Part shown: one piece after another, positions 1 to 8,226 of the stretch
How positions within the stretch are numbered: the stretch's first letter is position 1
Layout of the letters: every line of letters starts with the position of its first letter
Notes under the pieces: generated by a model
Database searches by the model: none
What the model was told of the DNA's origin: nothing
Seen by the model: the letters and a program-made list of their open reading frames with translations, nothing else
Origin: Sporolactobacillus shoreae
Lineage (GTDB): Bacteria; Bacillota; Bacilli; Bacillales; Sporolactobacillaceae
DNA length: 64,000 bases
Assembly: GCF_004684935.1 (NCBI RefSeq)
Contig: NZ_SRJD01000003.1
Span: 1-64,000 of the forward strand
Reading direction: 5' to 3'
Program-made: the position numbers and the translations under genes

Positions 1-1
1 T

Positions 2-289
2 GGCATTAGCTATATGAAAAGTTACATCCACCACTTAGACGAATGGCTCCGGCGCAGAATTCGACAGATCATTTGGAAACGTTGGAAGAAGATCAGGACG
101 AAATACAAAAGCCTTGTTCAACTTAACGTGCCCAAACAAAAAGCGTGGGAATGGGCAAATACACGAAAAGGCTACTGGCGTATCGCCTGTAGCTACATCC
201 TACATCGGGCAATAACTAATAAAATACTCGAACAGACAGGTCTTAAAAATCTTACCTGTCTGTTCGAGCGTGCACACTTAAACTATTGA
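2..289 (+). CDS. Group II intron maturase/reverse transcriptase, C-terminal fragment (cut by window start)
   Basis: This is the C-terminal end of an LtrA-type intron-encoded protein. The reading frame is open from base 2, so the reverse-transcriptase part lies off the window. What remains is the maturase (GIIM) domain, with the hallmark pattern of a DEWLRRRIR helix, the WKRWKK basic stretch and the ANTRKGYWR motif. In this family the maturase domain binds the unspliced intron RNA and assists splicing and retrohoming. No HNH endonuclease follows the maturase domain: the protein stops just before RNA domain V, as expected for the ORF carried in domain IV. The in-frame ATG at 14 is internal to the protein, not the start. 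Confidence 0.9.
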   Translation, partial: GISYMKSYIHHLDEWLRRRIRQIIWKRWKKIRTKYKSLVQLNVPKQKAWEWANTRKGYWRIACSYILHRAITNKILEQTGLKNLTCLFERAHLNY

Positions 290-357
290 ACCGCCGTATA
301 CGGAACCGTACGTACGGTGGTGTGAGAGGTCGGAGAAATTATCTCCTCCTACTCGAT
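288..357 (+). ncRNA. Group II intron domains V and VI, 3' end of intron
   Basis: Directly after the maturase stop, the sequence around 288-322 folds into the short domain V hairpin (CCGCCGTA pairing with TACGGTGG, with one G-U pair). It is followed by a purine/pyrimidine hairpin (GGAGA...TCTCC, about 331-348) and CTACTCGAT, typical of domain VI and the 3' splice site near 357. The 5' exon and domains I-IV are outside the window. The boundary is estimated from family pattern only. Confidence 0.8.
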
Positions 358-482
358 CAATGAATAATTAATCAGAGCAGGCATTGCAGGACAGTGATGC
401 CTGCGCTTTTTTTTCTTATTCTCTAGCTATATAGTGAGAAGTGTTTCTGCGGTCGCGTTGAACGATATTTTTCCTCGAAGGT

Positions 483-570
483 CGATATTTCTCGATAACG
501 AGCGATATATTTTCACGAAGGACGATATTTCTCGATAACGAGCGATATATTTTCATGAAGGACGATAAAT
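483..570. repeat. 40-bp tandem repeat, two full copies plus partial copies
   Basis: A 40-bp unit that starts CGATATTTCTCGATAACG and ends TTTCAYGAAGGA occurs at 483-522 and 523-562 with one difference. A partial unit precedes it (about 463-482) and a truncated start follows (563-570). Each unit contains CGATA/TATCG elements in both orientations. It lies in the roughly 240-bp space between the intron end and the GNAT remnant; no coding frame or RNA family was recognised. The rest of 358-597 holds nothing else I can name. Confidence 0.8.
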
Positions 571-597
571 CAGGAAAGCATCATTCAGCTGAGCACG

Positions 598-876
598 TCA
601 TTTCCGATTCAACTCTTCCCACTCTGAACGCAGAATGCCCATGATCAGCCGATCGTATGACTTCCCGTCCCGAAGTACAGCATCTCGCATTCTTCCTTCG
701 TGCTGAAACCCAACTTTCTCATAGGCATGGATAGCCCAAGCATTGTATTCAATCACATCCAGACTGACACGGTTTAAATTCAATTCATGGAAAGCGTAGT
801 GCAGGATCACTTTTAGGGCATCTGTTCCATAACCTTTATTGCGATTCTTAGCTTCGCCAATTCCAATGGCCAAGAA
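598..876 (-). pseudogene. GNAT N-acetyltransferase, C-terminal half (disrupted by IS)
   Basis: This encodes the last 92 or so residues of a GNAT acetyltransferase of the RimJ/RimL-like group. The acetyl-CoA-binding motif (NRNKGYGTDAL) and the later ...NAWAIHAYEKVGFQHEGRMRDA... region typical of motif B are present. The N-terminal half lies on the same strand at 2383-2648, beyond the IS3-family element. Removing the element and one copy of the 5-bp duplication joins ...NRAGF to LAIGIG... in frame and gives one protein of about 181 residues, the usual family length. A TTG at 873 could in principle start this fragment, but it lacks a convincing ribosome binding site. Confidence 0.88.
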
Positions 877-930
877 TGAACTGACCCCCTGAAGTTGGAC
901 GAATAAAATTCAACTTTAGGGGGTTTTACT

Positions 931-1479
931 ATGACCAAATACTCCAATGATTTTAAGATGAAGGTGATTAGTGAGTACCTCATGGGGATGGGGAGCATCT
1001 CCTTGTGCCGTAAGTATCAGATTCGGTCTCATCAAACGCTCTTGAATTGGGTGCATCGCTACCAGACAAACGGCAGTGCAGGAATTAAAAATTTGGATGA
1101 ACGTCCGGAATATACCTGCAATTTTAAGCTGAACGTATTAAAGTGGATGAAGGAGAACCATTCATCACTCGAACGTGCTGCCCTTCATTTCAAAATCTCT
1201 TCACCGTCAACGATTTATCAGTGGGATCGGCGGTTTGAATCAATGGGTGTGGATGGATTAAAAACCAAGCGAGGTCGTCCACCTATGGGGAAACATGAGC
1301 ATACCAAGCGTATAGCCAAGAAGAACGACAAGTCGAAAAATGTTGATCAGCCGGAACAGGAGCGGATTAAGGATCTTGAACTAGAAAACGAACTTCTTCG
1401 GATTGAGAACGAATACTTAAAAAAATTAGATGCCTTAGTTCATCAGAGAGAGCAACGCGAACGGAACAAACGCAAGTAG
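931..1479 (+). CDS. IS3-family transposase OrfA
   Basis: OrfA is the DNA-binding regulator of the insertion sequence (182 aa). It contains two helix-turn-helix-like segments (about residues 5-50 and 60-110) of the InsE/HTH_Tnp type. A C-terminal leucine-zipper-like coiled coil (LELENELLRIENEYLKKL, residues about 150-168) is used for oligomerisation in this family. Within the last codons, seven A residues at 1419-1425 are read TTA AAA AAA, which is an A_AAA_AAG-type slippery site. A -1 slip there enters the orfB frame and would yield the OrfAB transposase. Confidence 0.92.
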   Translation: MTKYSNDFKMKVISEYLMGMGSISLCRKYQIRSHQTLLNWVHRYQTNGSAGIKNLDERPEYTCNFKLNVLKWMKENHSSLERAALHFKISSPSTIYQWDRRFESMGVDGLKTKRGRPPMGKHEHTKRIAKKNDKSKNVDQPEQERIKDLELENELLRIENEYLKKLDALVHQREQRERNKRK

Positions 1480-1523
1480 TTACTGAACTAAGGCAGAATC
1501 ACTCTCTGACTCATATTTTACAA

Positions 1524-2348
1524 GTGGTGCCGTTGCCTAAGAGTATCTATTACTATCAGCACAATCAGCTTCAGCACTCACAACACGAAAACGATGATCG
1601 GATCACTGCTGAAATCATGAATGTGAAGCACGATCATCCTGCCTACGGCTATCGGCGTGTCACCCTGGCTCTGCAGCGTCACCATATCCTTGTCAATCAC
1701 AAAAAGGTGCAACACATCATGAGCGCTGAAGGCCTTCAGTCAACGGCCTACACCCAACGAATCCGTAAGTACAATTCGTATAAAGGTATGGTTGGCAAAG
1801 TCGCTAAGAATCATTTGAAACGTCGGTTCATGACGGATCGGCCCTACCAAAAGCTTGTCTCTGACATTTCCGAATTTCGTTGGGGGCATCAAACAACCAA
1901 CGAACGTCTTTATCTTGAACCTGTTATGGATCTTTATTCTGATGAGATTTTATCCTTTAATATAAGTGATCATCCGACAGTAGCGTTTGCGTTAAAACCG
2001 CTTCATGAGGCTCTCGAACGCCTGCCGGAACATCACTATCGCACGTACGTTCATACGGATCAGGGCTTCCAGTACCAAAATTATCTTTGGCGCAAGGAAC
2101 TTAAATCGCATCATGTGTGTCAGAGTATGTCTCGAAAGGCGACTTGTCTGGACAATGCCCAAATGGAGAGTTTTTTCCACCTCATGAAAGCTGAAACCGT
2201 AGCCTCACACCACTATCAGACAAGTGAAGAGTTAGAAGCGGCTATGCGTGTATGGATGAAGTACTATAATGAATGTAGGATCAAAGAAAAACTCGGTGGT
2301 CAAAGTCCGATTGACTATCGGATTTCAACCACCGAGCAAGCAGCTTAA
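1524..2348 (+). CDS. IS3-family transposase OrfB (DDE integrase domain)
   Basis: OrfB is the catalytic part of the transposase, an rve-type DDE domain. The three acidic residues are visible: Asp in VSDISEF, Asp in YVHTDQGFQYQ, and Glu in DNAQMESFFHLMK, with the D-to-E spacing of about 35 residues expected for the IS3 family. The N-terminus has the HTH_21-like region (HPAYGYRRVTLAL). The frame is open upstream to the A7 run at 1419-1425, so the functional product is probably OrfAB made by -1 frameshifting. The listed start is only the first start-like codon of the independent frame. Confidence 0.92.
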   Translation: MVPLPKSIYYYQHNQLQHSQHENDDRITAEIMNVKHDHPAYGYRRVTLALQRHHILVNHKKVQHIMSAEGLQSTAYTQRIRKYNSYKGMVGKVAKNHLKRRFMTDRPYQKLVSDISEFRWGHQTTNERLYLEPVMDLYSDEILSFNISDHPTVAFALKPLHEALERLPEHHYRTYVHTDQGFQYQNYLWRKELKSHHVCQSMSRKATCLDNAQMESFFHLMKAETVASHHYQTSEELEAAMRVWMKYYNECRIKEKLGGQSPIDYRISTTEQAA

Positions 2349-2382
2349 AACTATGTCCAACTTTTGGGGTTCACATCAGAAT

Positions 2383-2648
2383 CCGGCACGGTTATTCCAT
2401 TCAATACTAAAGAGGGCGACAAAACCAATTAATTCATCCTTTTCCAGTGTGCGTAATCTGAATTCCATAGTTCCAGATTCGTTAGCTTCTTCTGATTCTA
2501 ACTGACTCTTTGATTTGGGGAGGGCAATGTCGGTATCCACATTCCTAAGATATTCCGAATCCTCAGACCATCTGGTCATGATGTCAACATCCTCGGGCCT
2601 AGAGGCGGCAAGCCTCACCAGACTTCCGTTAAAAAGGCTATCGCTCAT
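2383..2648 (-). pseudogene. GNAT N-acetyltransferase, N-terminal half (disrupted by IS)
   Basis: The first 90 or so residues of the acetyltransferase whose C-terminus is at 598-876. It begins MSDSLFNGSLVRLAASRPEDVD, a typical RimJ/L-type opening strand and helix, and includes the beta strands up to LIGFVALFSIEWNNRAGF. At that point the insertion introduces a TGA a few bases before the IS end. The ATG at 2648 has a weak GGAG upstream. The gene is therefore broken, and the truncated product lacks the acetyl-CoA site. Confidence 0.88.
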
Positions 2649-2734
2649 AAAATTAACTCACTCCATTTTTAAAATTCGTGCCGCACAATCATCACTATTG
2701 AAACAATATCATAATTTCTGATGAGGGAAAACGT

Positions 2735-4615
2735 TCAGCTGGAAAAGGCCTGTTCATTATTTTCTTTATAGTACTGTGCCTGCGCTTGCCACAACGCATA
2801 GTACTGGCCTTTTTCATCTTGAATCAGTTCGTCGTGGCTTCCGCTCTGAATCATTTCTCCCTTGTCAAACACCAGAATGTTATCGCAGAAGCGGCAGGAG
2901 GAAAGCCGGTGCGAGATGTAGATCGCTGTTTTATTGCCGACGATCTCCTGAAACTTGGAGTAGATCTCAAATTCAGCGACCGGATCCAGTGCAGCGGTTG
3001 GTTCATCTAAAACAATGAATGGCGCATTCTTATAAAGTGCCCGGGCGATGGCGATTTTCTGTGCCTCGCCGCCGGAAATATCGACTCCGTCGGCATCAAT
3101 TTTGTAGAGGGGGGTATCCAGCCCTCTCGGCATTTTCCGAATTCGGCTGCCGACCCCGGCCTCATTCAGACAGTCTATTGCGCGCTTCCGGTCATAAGCG
3201 ATGTCTGCTGCGACATTCTGTCCTGCGGAGAAGGCGAAAAGCTGGAAGTCCTGAAAAACTACGGAGAACAAATTTAGGTATTCCTGATAGTCATACTTTT
3301 TAATATTGATTCCGTTAAGCAGAATTTCTCCCTCCTGGGGATCATAAAGCCGGCACAGCAGTTTGATAAAAGTCGTTTTCCCCGATCCGTTCCGGCCGAC
3401 AACCGCGAGATGCTGCCCGATCTTCATTTTCAGCGACAGGTTTTTCAGGGCATACAGTTCAGAGCCCGGATATCTAAAGGACACATTTTTAAATTCAATT
3501 TCATAGTCGTTGTCACTCCGCTTCTCAACAGGAAGTGTCCCCTTATACTTTGGATTCGGAGTGTCAAGAAAATCAAAGTAAAGCTTCACGTAATCAAGGT
3601 TCTGCCAGCTATCAGTTGATGACTTAATCAATTCAGAGAAGCCGCTGGTGAACTGGCTGATGGCACCAACGTATTGAACCACTGAACCGATGCTGATCAG
3701 GCCGACCAGCGCTTTCATGCCAACAAACAGGTAGACAAAACCGCTGATCAGCGAAGAGATGGCGGCGTTAGTGCCGAGAAAACGCGCCTGCATTTTTGCC
3801 ATTTCAATGCCGAACGTTTGAAGCGATTTACGTTGAAAGTCTTTATAGGCCTTGTCAATCAATTTCTGCTGCTGATAAATCCGGATATCTTTTCCACGAT
3901 GATAATCCTGCATCATTTTGCCATAAAATGAAAAAGCCCGGTTGACGGATGGCACGTCACCCATCTTACGAAATACGGCTTTGCTGAATCGGGTGTTAGC
4001 CACCACTGAGTAGGTTGCTGAAAGAAGAATGAATCCGAGAAACAGCACAGCCAGCCATGGTGAATTAAAGAAAGAGCGGTTTCCGCTTGAAAAAGTCGTA
4101 AAAAGCGGGAATGCGAGCCCGATTGAGAAGATAACGGTGCCGAGGTTAGAAATCAACAGATCCGCCAGATCCGGTAACCGCCAGATCCCGCTGTATTTTA
4201 CTTGAAAGGCTTCCTCAATCTTCTGTTTTTTTAGGTGAAAATCAGGTTTTTCAACGTTTTCATAGTCTGTATTAAGAATCAACTGGTCCATCTCAATTAA
4301 ACCGTAATAAAGCAGACGATAGTTTCCGGTGTCTCTGATCCGTTCCATTCCTTTCTGCAAAAGAAAAACGATCAGATTCAACGAGACGGCCAGACTGACC
4401 AATAAAGTGAGACGAGGAACTGATTTTGCACCAAAAAGTTCATCAATGATCCGGGCTGTCAGATAGATGGTGATAAACGGGCTAAATGATTTCAGCAGGG
4501 CTCCAGCAACGGTTGCCGGCAGCAGGGATGGAATTTTCTGCTGAATCAGCCGCAGTCCGCGCCAAAGAACGTGTAGTTTATTTTTTATCGTTACGGTATA
4601 AGTGTTGCGGTGCAT
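2735..4615 (-). CDS. ABC exporter half-transporter, subunit 2
   Basis: A fused membrane-ATPase half-transporter of 626 residues, the usual length for ABCB-type exporters. The N-terminal half (residues about 20-330) holds about six membrane segments. The C-terminal ATPase has Walker A (VGRNGSGKTTFIKLL), signature ISGGEAQKIAIARAL, Walker B FIVLDEPTAALD and an ISHRLSS switch histidine. It starts at ATG 4615 in a TGATG overlap with the preceding exporter gene, implying translational coupling and a heterodimer. The upstream AgrC/LytTR pair suggests a peptide or bacteriocin-type substrate, but none is proved. No protease (C39) domain is present. Confidence 0.9.
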   Translation of the reverse strand: MHRNTYTVTIKNKLHVLWRGLRLIQQKIPSLLPATVAGALLKSFSPFITIYLTARIIDELFGAKSVPRLTLLVSLAVSLNLIVFLLQKGMERIRDTGNYRLLYYGLIEMDQLILNTDYENVEKPDFHLKKQKIEEAFQVKYSGIWRLPDLADLLISNLGTVIFSIGLAFPLFTTFSSGNRSFFNSPWLAVLFLGFILLSATYSVVANTRFSKAVFRKMGDVPSVNRAFSFYGKMMQDYHRGKDIRIYQQQKLIDKAYKDFQRKSLQTFGIEMAKMQARFLGTNAAISSLISGFVYLFVGMKALVGLISIGSVVQYVGAISQFTSGFSELIKSSTDSWQNLDYVKLYFDFLDTPNPKYKGTLPVEKRSDNDYEIEFKNVSFRYPGSELYALKNLSLKMKIGQHLAVVGRNGSGKTTFIKLLCRLYDPQEGEILLNGINIKKYDYQEYLNLFSVVFQDFQLFAFSAGQNVAADIAYDRKRAIDCLNEAGVGSRIRKMPRGLDTPLYKIDADGVDISGGEAQKIAIARALYKNAPFIVLDEPTAALDPVAEFEIYSKFQEIVGNKTAIYISHRLSSCRFCDNILVFDKGEMIQSGSHDELIQDEKGQYYALWQAQAQYYKENNEQAFSS

Positions 4616-6459
4616 CAGCTTTCATCTCCCGCTGCTTTTTCTGTGACATGATCCTGATAGTAATGGCTCTGAATGTCAAATAGCTTGGCGTATTTTCCAC
4701 CCTGGTTCATCAGTTCCTCATGTGTTCCGGATTCAGCAATCCTGCTGTCTGAGAGGAAAACAATCCGATCGCAGAAGCGGGTGCTGGACAGCCTGTGGGA
4801 AATAAAAAGCGAGGTTCGGCCAGACGCGAGCGTGCCGTAGCGCTGATAGAGCTCATTCTCGGCTATCGGATCAAGCGCGGCGGTTGGTTCGTCAAGAATC
4901 AGAACAGGCGATTCTTTGTACAGAGCGCGTGCGAGCAATAGTTTCTGCAGCTCGCCTCCTGAGAACTGTACAGCATCGTCATTCACTTCCTTGACCATCA
5001 TGGCATTCATGCCGTCAGGCAGGCTATCTATTTTCTCTTTCAGTCCGGCAAGCTCCAGACAGTGGTTTACTTTATCTGTGTTCACTGGATGATCGAGCTG
5101 CGGCGCGATGTTACGGGCGATGGAAACGGGCAGGGTGTGAATATCCTGAAAAACGGCAGTGAACAAACGGTAATAGTCATCCCGGTTGAAGGAGGTCATG
5201 TCTTTTCCGTTGATCAGAATCCGCCCGGACGTCGGATGATAGAAACCGCAAAGGAGCTTGATCAAGGTTGTTTTTCCTGCCCCATTAAGCCCGACCAGTG
5301 CGATTTTCTCACCTGCGCGTATATGCAGGGTGACATCGTCAAGGACTTTTTTGTTTCCTCCGGGATAAGAGAATGAGACATGGTCAAATGTGATGGAGCA
5401 GGGCCAGCTTTCCTGATCAGGGAGCGGCGTGCCTTCACTCCTGTTGAACCGGTCCCGGATGTCCAGATAGCTGCGAACGTCACAGATTTCCAGACTCATG
5501 TGCTGAACCTTTGAGAACTGATCCGTCAGCCCGTTCAGCCAGATAGAAAATCCGGCGACTGTGCCGAAGTAGAGTGTGAAATCGGCGACAGTCATTCGTC
5601 CGTTCAGGACAAGAAACAGGAGATAAGCGTATGCGACACTGTCCCGGCAAAGCGCCATGATGCCCACTGTGCCATCGGACAAATAATGGCGCAGAGCGAT
5701 GCGCCGCAGCCAGAGTGTGCGTTCTGTCATAAGCGTTTGGAATTGCCGGCCGAACCAGCGCGTCATCCGGTAAAGACGCAGATCTTTGCCGGCCGAAAAA
5801 TCATCACATTTATCAATCAGATAGTCCAGTTTCTTTTCAATCGGTGTCCAGTCGTCTTTATGCGTATGCTCATAGTTTTGCGCATAATAAGAAAACAGAA
5901 AGCCGACCGCGGCGGTCATGAACAGAAAGACAATAATCAGCGGATTGAGCATGGCGAGTACACTGCCGTAAAAGACAATACCGAAGAGATTGGCGGCCAA
6001 CAGGATCAGTGTTTTAATAATCGCTTCAGTTCCCTTGTTGTTGGAATTTGTCGCCTGATTCGCCTTTTCCAGTTTATTCTGCCCTTCCGGACTCTCCAGA
6101 TTTTCATAATCGGTATCCATGTTTTTGCGAAACATCAGCATAATATAATGTATCCGATTTTCGATCACATTCCATGTGATCCAACCATCCAGAGATTGGC
6201 TGATAACGTTGCAGGCGATGATACCCAGTGTTGCCAGCCCGATCACTGCCGCAAAATGCCAGGGGCTTACTTTCACGGTCAGGCAGTCAATCACGAGTTT
6301 CGGCATCAGAATGCCGAGAAAAGGAAGGAAAACGAGCACGGGAATACGTACAACTGAAGCCAGAAACAATTTCTTGTTCCAGTGCCATAAATTTTTAAGA
6401 ACATAGCCGATATTCTGGATTGTAGTATACGCGGGTTTTGTGAGCTTTTCTGTCCTCAT
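4615..6459 (-). CDS. ABC exporter half-transporter, subunit 1
   Basis: The first gene of the exporter pair. N-terminal membrane domain with about six helices (residues about 30-320). The ATPase domain has Walker A VGLNGAGKTTLIKLL, signature FSGGELQKLLLARAL, Walker B VLILDEPTAALD and ISHRLSS. The start is ATG 6459, preceded by AAGGAG at 9-bp spacing; a TTG at 6468 overlaps that site and is unlikely. It lies 153 bases downstream of the sensor kinase gene, behind two direct repeats and a plausible -10 (TACAGT), so the two exporter genes probably form a regulated transcript of their own. The substrate is unknown. Confidence 0.9.
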   Translation of the reverse strand: MRTEKLTKPAYTTIQNIGYVLKNLWHWNKKLFLASVVRIPVLVFLPFLGILMPKLVIDCLTVKVSPWHFAAVIGLATLGIIACNVISQSLDGWITWNVIENRIHYIMLMFRKNMDTDYENLESPEGQNKLEKANQATNSNNKGTEAIIKTLILLAANLFGIVFYGSVLAMLNPLIIVFLFMTAAVGFLFSYYAQNYEHTHKDDWTPIEKKLDYLIDKCDDFSAGKDLRLYRMTRWFGRQFQTLMTERTLWLRRIALRHYLSDGTVGIMALCRDSVAYAYLLFLVLNGRMTVADFTLYFGTVAGFSIWLNGLTDQFSKVQHMSLEICDVRSYLDIRDRFNRSEGTPLPDQESWPCSITFDHVSFSYPGGNKKVLDDVTLHIRAGEKIALVGLNGAGKTTLIKLLCGFYHPTSGRILINGKDMTSFNRDDYYRLFTAVFQDIHTLPVSIARNIAPQLDHPVNTDKVNHCLELAGLKEKIDSLPDGMNAMMVKEVNDDAVQFSGGELQKLLLARALYKESPVLILDEPTAALDPIAENELYQRYGTLASGRTSLFISHRLSSTRFCDRIVFLSDSRIAESGTHEELMNQGGKYAKLFDIQSHYYQDHVTEKAAGDES

Positions 6460-6516
6460 TGGAACCAACTCCTTATGGTCTTACTGTACCATGCGAATCA
6501 CTGGGTAAAAGAAAAA

Positions 6517-6550
6517 GTGCACGAACGGTCTTGATTCGTGCACGAACGGT
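6517..6550 (-). promoter_or_regulatory. Direct repeats, likely LytTR response-regulator operator
   Basis: GTGCACGAACGGT occurs twice in direct orientation, at 6517-6529 and 6538-6550, exactly 21 bp apart (two helical turns). Read on the minus strand each is ACCGTTCGTGCAC, resembling the ACNGTTNNTG core of LytTR-type sites. The pair lies just upstream of a TACAGT -10-like element and the ABC exporter start, and just downstream of the LytTR gene pair that would encode its activator. Function is inferred from spacing and position. Confidence 0.7.
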
Positions 6551-6612
6551 TTTGCAACGGAAAAAATGGCAAGTCTTTGGGTGCGTAACAGCTCAATTTC
6601 CACCGTCTCGAG

Positions 6613-7338
6613 TTACAAGGGGAGCATCACTTCAGTCGCAAAGACGCCGGGTTCATTCTGGCGGTTGAGGTAGCCGCCGTATTTTTTGACCAGTGCGTCA
6701 ATCCGTCTCAGACCGAATCCGTGCCCGCTGCCCTTTGTAGTAAGGTACTTCCCGGTTCTGATTTTTTTCAGTTCACCGGTGGAGTTGGTGACCGATATGT
6801 AGAGCTGTTGTTTGAATACACCGATGTAGATTCGGATGAATTGATCGTCGGATTGCGGCACTTGTTCGCATCCTTCCATGGCGTTGTCCAGGAGGTTGCC
6901 GATGATGCTGCACAGATCGTATTCATTGATCGTCAGCACAGAAGGAACCTGAGCTTTGGCATTCACCTTGATCTGATGATTTGCCATCAGGGAGAGTTTA
7001 CTGTTAAGAATGGCGTCCAGATGGATATTGCCTGTTTTGATGACTGTATCGACTGTCTGCAGATCATTGTCCAGCATGTCCAGATAATCTTTCAGTTCGT
7101 CCAGCTGATTCATGGCCAGATGCGCTTTCATCACCTGAATATGGTTGTGGTAATCGTGACGCCAGCCGCGCATTTTCAGATAAATATTCTGAACTTCTTC
7201 ATAATGTTTGATCAGGAGGGCATTTTGGTAACCGGCAATGCGCTTGTCAATGTGCCGGGAAATGATGGCGCGGATGCTCAGGTACAGTGTGCCAGTCAGC
7301 AGGATGGCGGAGAGAGGGAAAAGAAACAAATCGATCAT
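6613..7338 (-). CDS. AgrC-like sensor histidine kinase (GHKL ATPase)
   Basis: A short membrane kinase of 241 residues, half the length of AgrC. It has one N-terminal membrane helix (about residues 3-25), a dimerisation helix with the phospho-accepting His in RGWRHDYHNHIQVMK, then a GHKL ATPase (N box SIIGNLLDNAMEGCE, G box GHGFGLRRI). With so little membrane portion it is unlikely to sense a ligand alone in the way AgrC does; it may read the neighbouring ABC transporter or the membrane. Its ATG overlaps the stop of the LytTR regulator gene (ATGA, 7335-7338), so the two are cotranslated. No agrB/agrD-like genes are adjacent. Confidence 0.88.
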   Translation of the reverse strand: MIDLFLFPLSAILLTGTLYLSIRAIISRHIDKRIAGYQNALLIKHYEEVQNIYLKMRGWRHDYHNHIQVMKAHLAMNQLDELKDYLDMLDNDLQTVDTVIKTGNIHLDAILNSKLSLMANHQIKVNAKAQVPSVLTINEYDLCSIIGNLLDNAMEGCEQVPQSDDQFIRIYIGVFKQQLYISVTNSTGELKKIRTGKYLTTKGSGHGFGLRRIDALVKKYGGYLNRQNEPGVFATEVMLPL

Positions 7339-8054
7339 CTTGCTGTGCCCCCTTTAAAAAAGTTGATGAAGGCCTGATTCGCTGCCTGATAACGGCGCCT
7401 GCTGACAGGTATATGGAAGCCGTTATCGAGGATCAATTCATTTTTTCCGAACCTGCAGATATAGCGTAACCCGACGATGTAAGAGCGGTGCGGACGAAAA
7501 AAGAGCACCGGATCAAGCTGCTTTTCCAGCTGCACCATATTCAAATTCGTTACAAAGTGCTGGTTCCCGGCTTGAATTTCAACTGAATGGGCGAATGCTT
7601 CAGCGCAGATTAGTTCATCCTGCCTGATTCGTAACGTCTCACCTTTTGTTTCTATAAGAACTGTTTTCGATTCAGTTTTCATTTTCTTTGAAACCTTATC
7701 TAGGCAGGCGAACAACTTCTCTTCTTTGACTGGCTTGATCAGGTAATGCAGTGCGGAAACGTCATACCCTTCGTCCATATAATCGGAGAATCCAGTGATA
7801 AAAATAATGGCGAGAGACGCGTCAGTTTTCCGTATCGTTCGTGCCAGTTCCATGCCGTTCAGTCCCGGCATCTGAATATCGAGCAGCAGTGCGTCGTAAC
7901 CCTTATCTCCGCTCCATGAAAAAAGAAAGGACGGTGCATCAATAAATTTTTCAACGACAACGGGGTCGCTCTTGTGCTCCGCCCAGTTGTTCACGAGCGA
8001 AGCAAGGTAATCACGTTGCACTTGATCATCATCACAGATCGCGATTTTCATCAT
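7335..8054 (-). CDS. LytTR-family response regulator
   Basis: An AgrA/LytR-type regulator. The receiver domain (residues about 1-120) has the acidic pocket near IAICDDDQ, the phospho-acceptor Asp in LLLDIQMPGLNG and a conserved Lys in LIKPVKEEK. The LytTR DNA-binding domain (about residues 135-238) includes FFRPHRSYIVGLRYI. I place the start at ATG 8054, preceded by GAGG at 6 bp, rather than at the longer 8093 ATG, which has no ribosome binding site. It probably activates the ABC exporter through the repeats at 6517-6550. Confidence 0.9.
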   Translation of the reverse strand: MMKIAICDDDQVQRDYLASLVNNWAEHKSDPVVVEKFIDAPSFLFSWSGDKGYDALLLDIQMPGLNGMELARTIRKTDASLAIIFITGFSDYMDEGYDVSALHYLIKPVKEEKLFACLDKVSKKMKTESKTVLIETKGETLRIRQDELICAEAFAHSVEIQAGNQHFVTNLNMVQLEKQLDPVLFFRPHRSYIVGLRYICRFGKNELILDNGFHIPVSRRRYQAANQAFINFFKGGTAR

Positions 8055-8226
8055 TGTCGGCCTCGGCTCAGGATTGATAAATCTATGATACATTTTAAGG
8101 ATGAATCAGCCAAGAGGCATCCGATGGAGGTGAAGCTCAGCCCTTCGGCTGAATCTTCGGTTGACGCGTTAAAGAGTGAGCGATATGCTTCATTTAACTA
8201 GTATTGAGTATAAGAGAGGTGACAGT

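Larger units (their letters stand above)
878..2377 (+). mobile_element. IS3-family (IS150-like) insertion sequence with 5-bp target duplication
   Basis: The element is 1500 bp with imperfect terminal inverted repeats of about 23 bp (18 matches by eye): 878-900 on the left and 2355-2377 on the right, both ending in AAGTTGGAC when read inward. The pentamer AGAAT flanks it at 873-877 and 2378-2382, consistent with a target-site duplication. It carries orfA and orfB in the -1 frame arrangement of the family. It inserted into a GNAT gene on the opposite strand. The intact ORFs and recognisable ends suggest a recent and possibly active copy. Confidence 0.9.

Noticed and set aside
463-570. Possible CRISPR array
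   Set aside because: Units are directly adjacent with no unique spacers and there are no cas genes nearby.
5686-6357. Plus-strand ORF of 223 codons within the ABC exporter
   Set aside because: Antisense to a conserved transporter; low-complexity product with no start signal.
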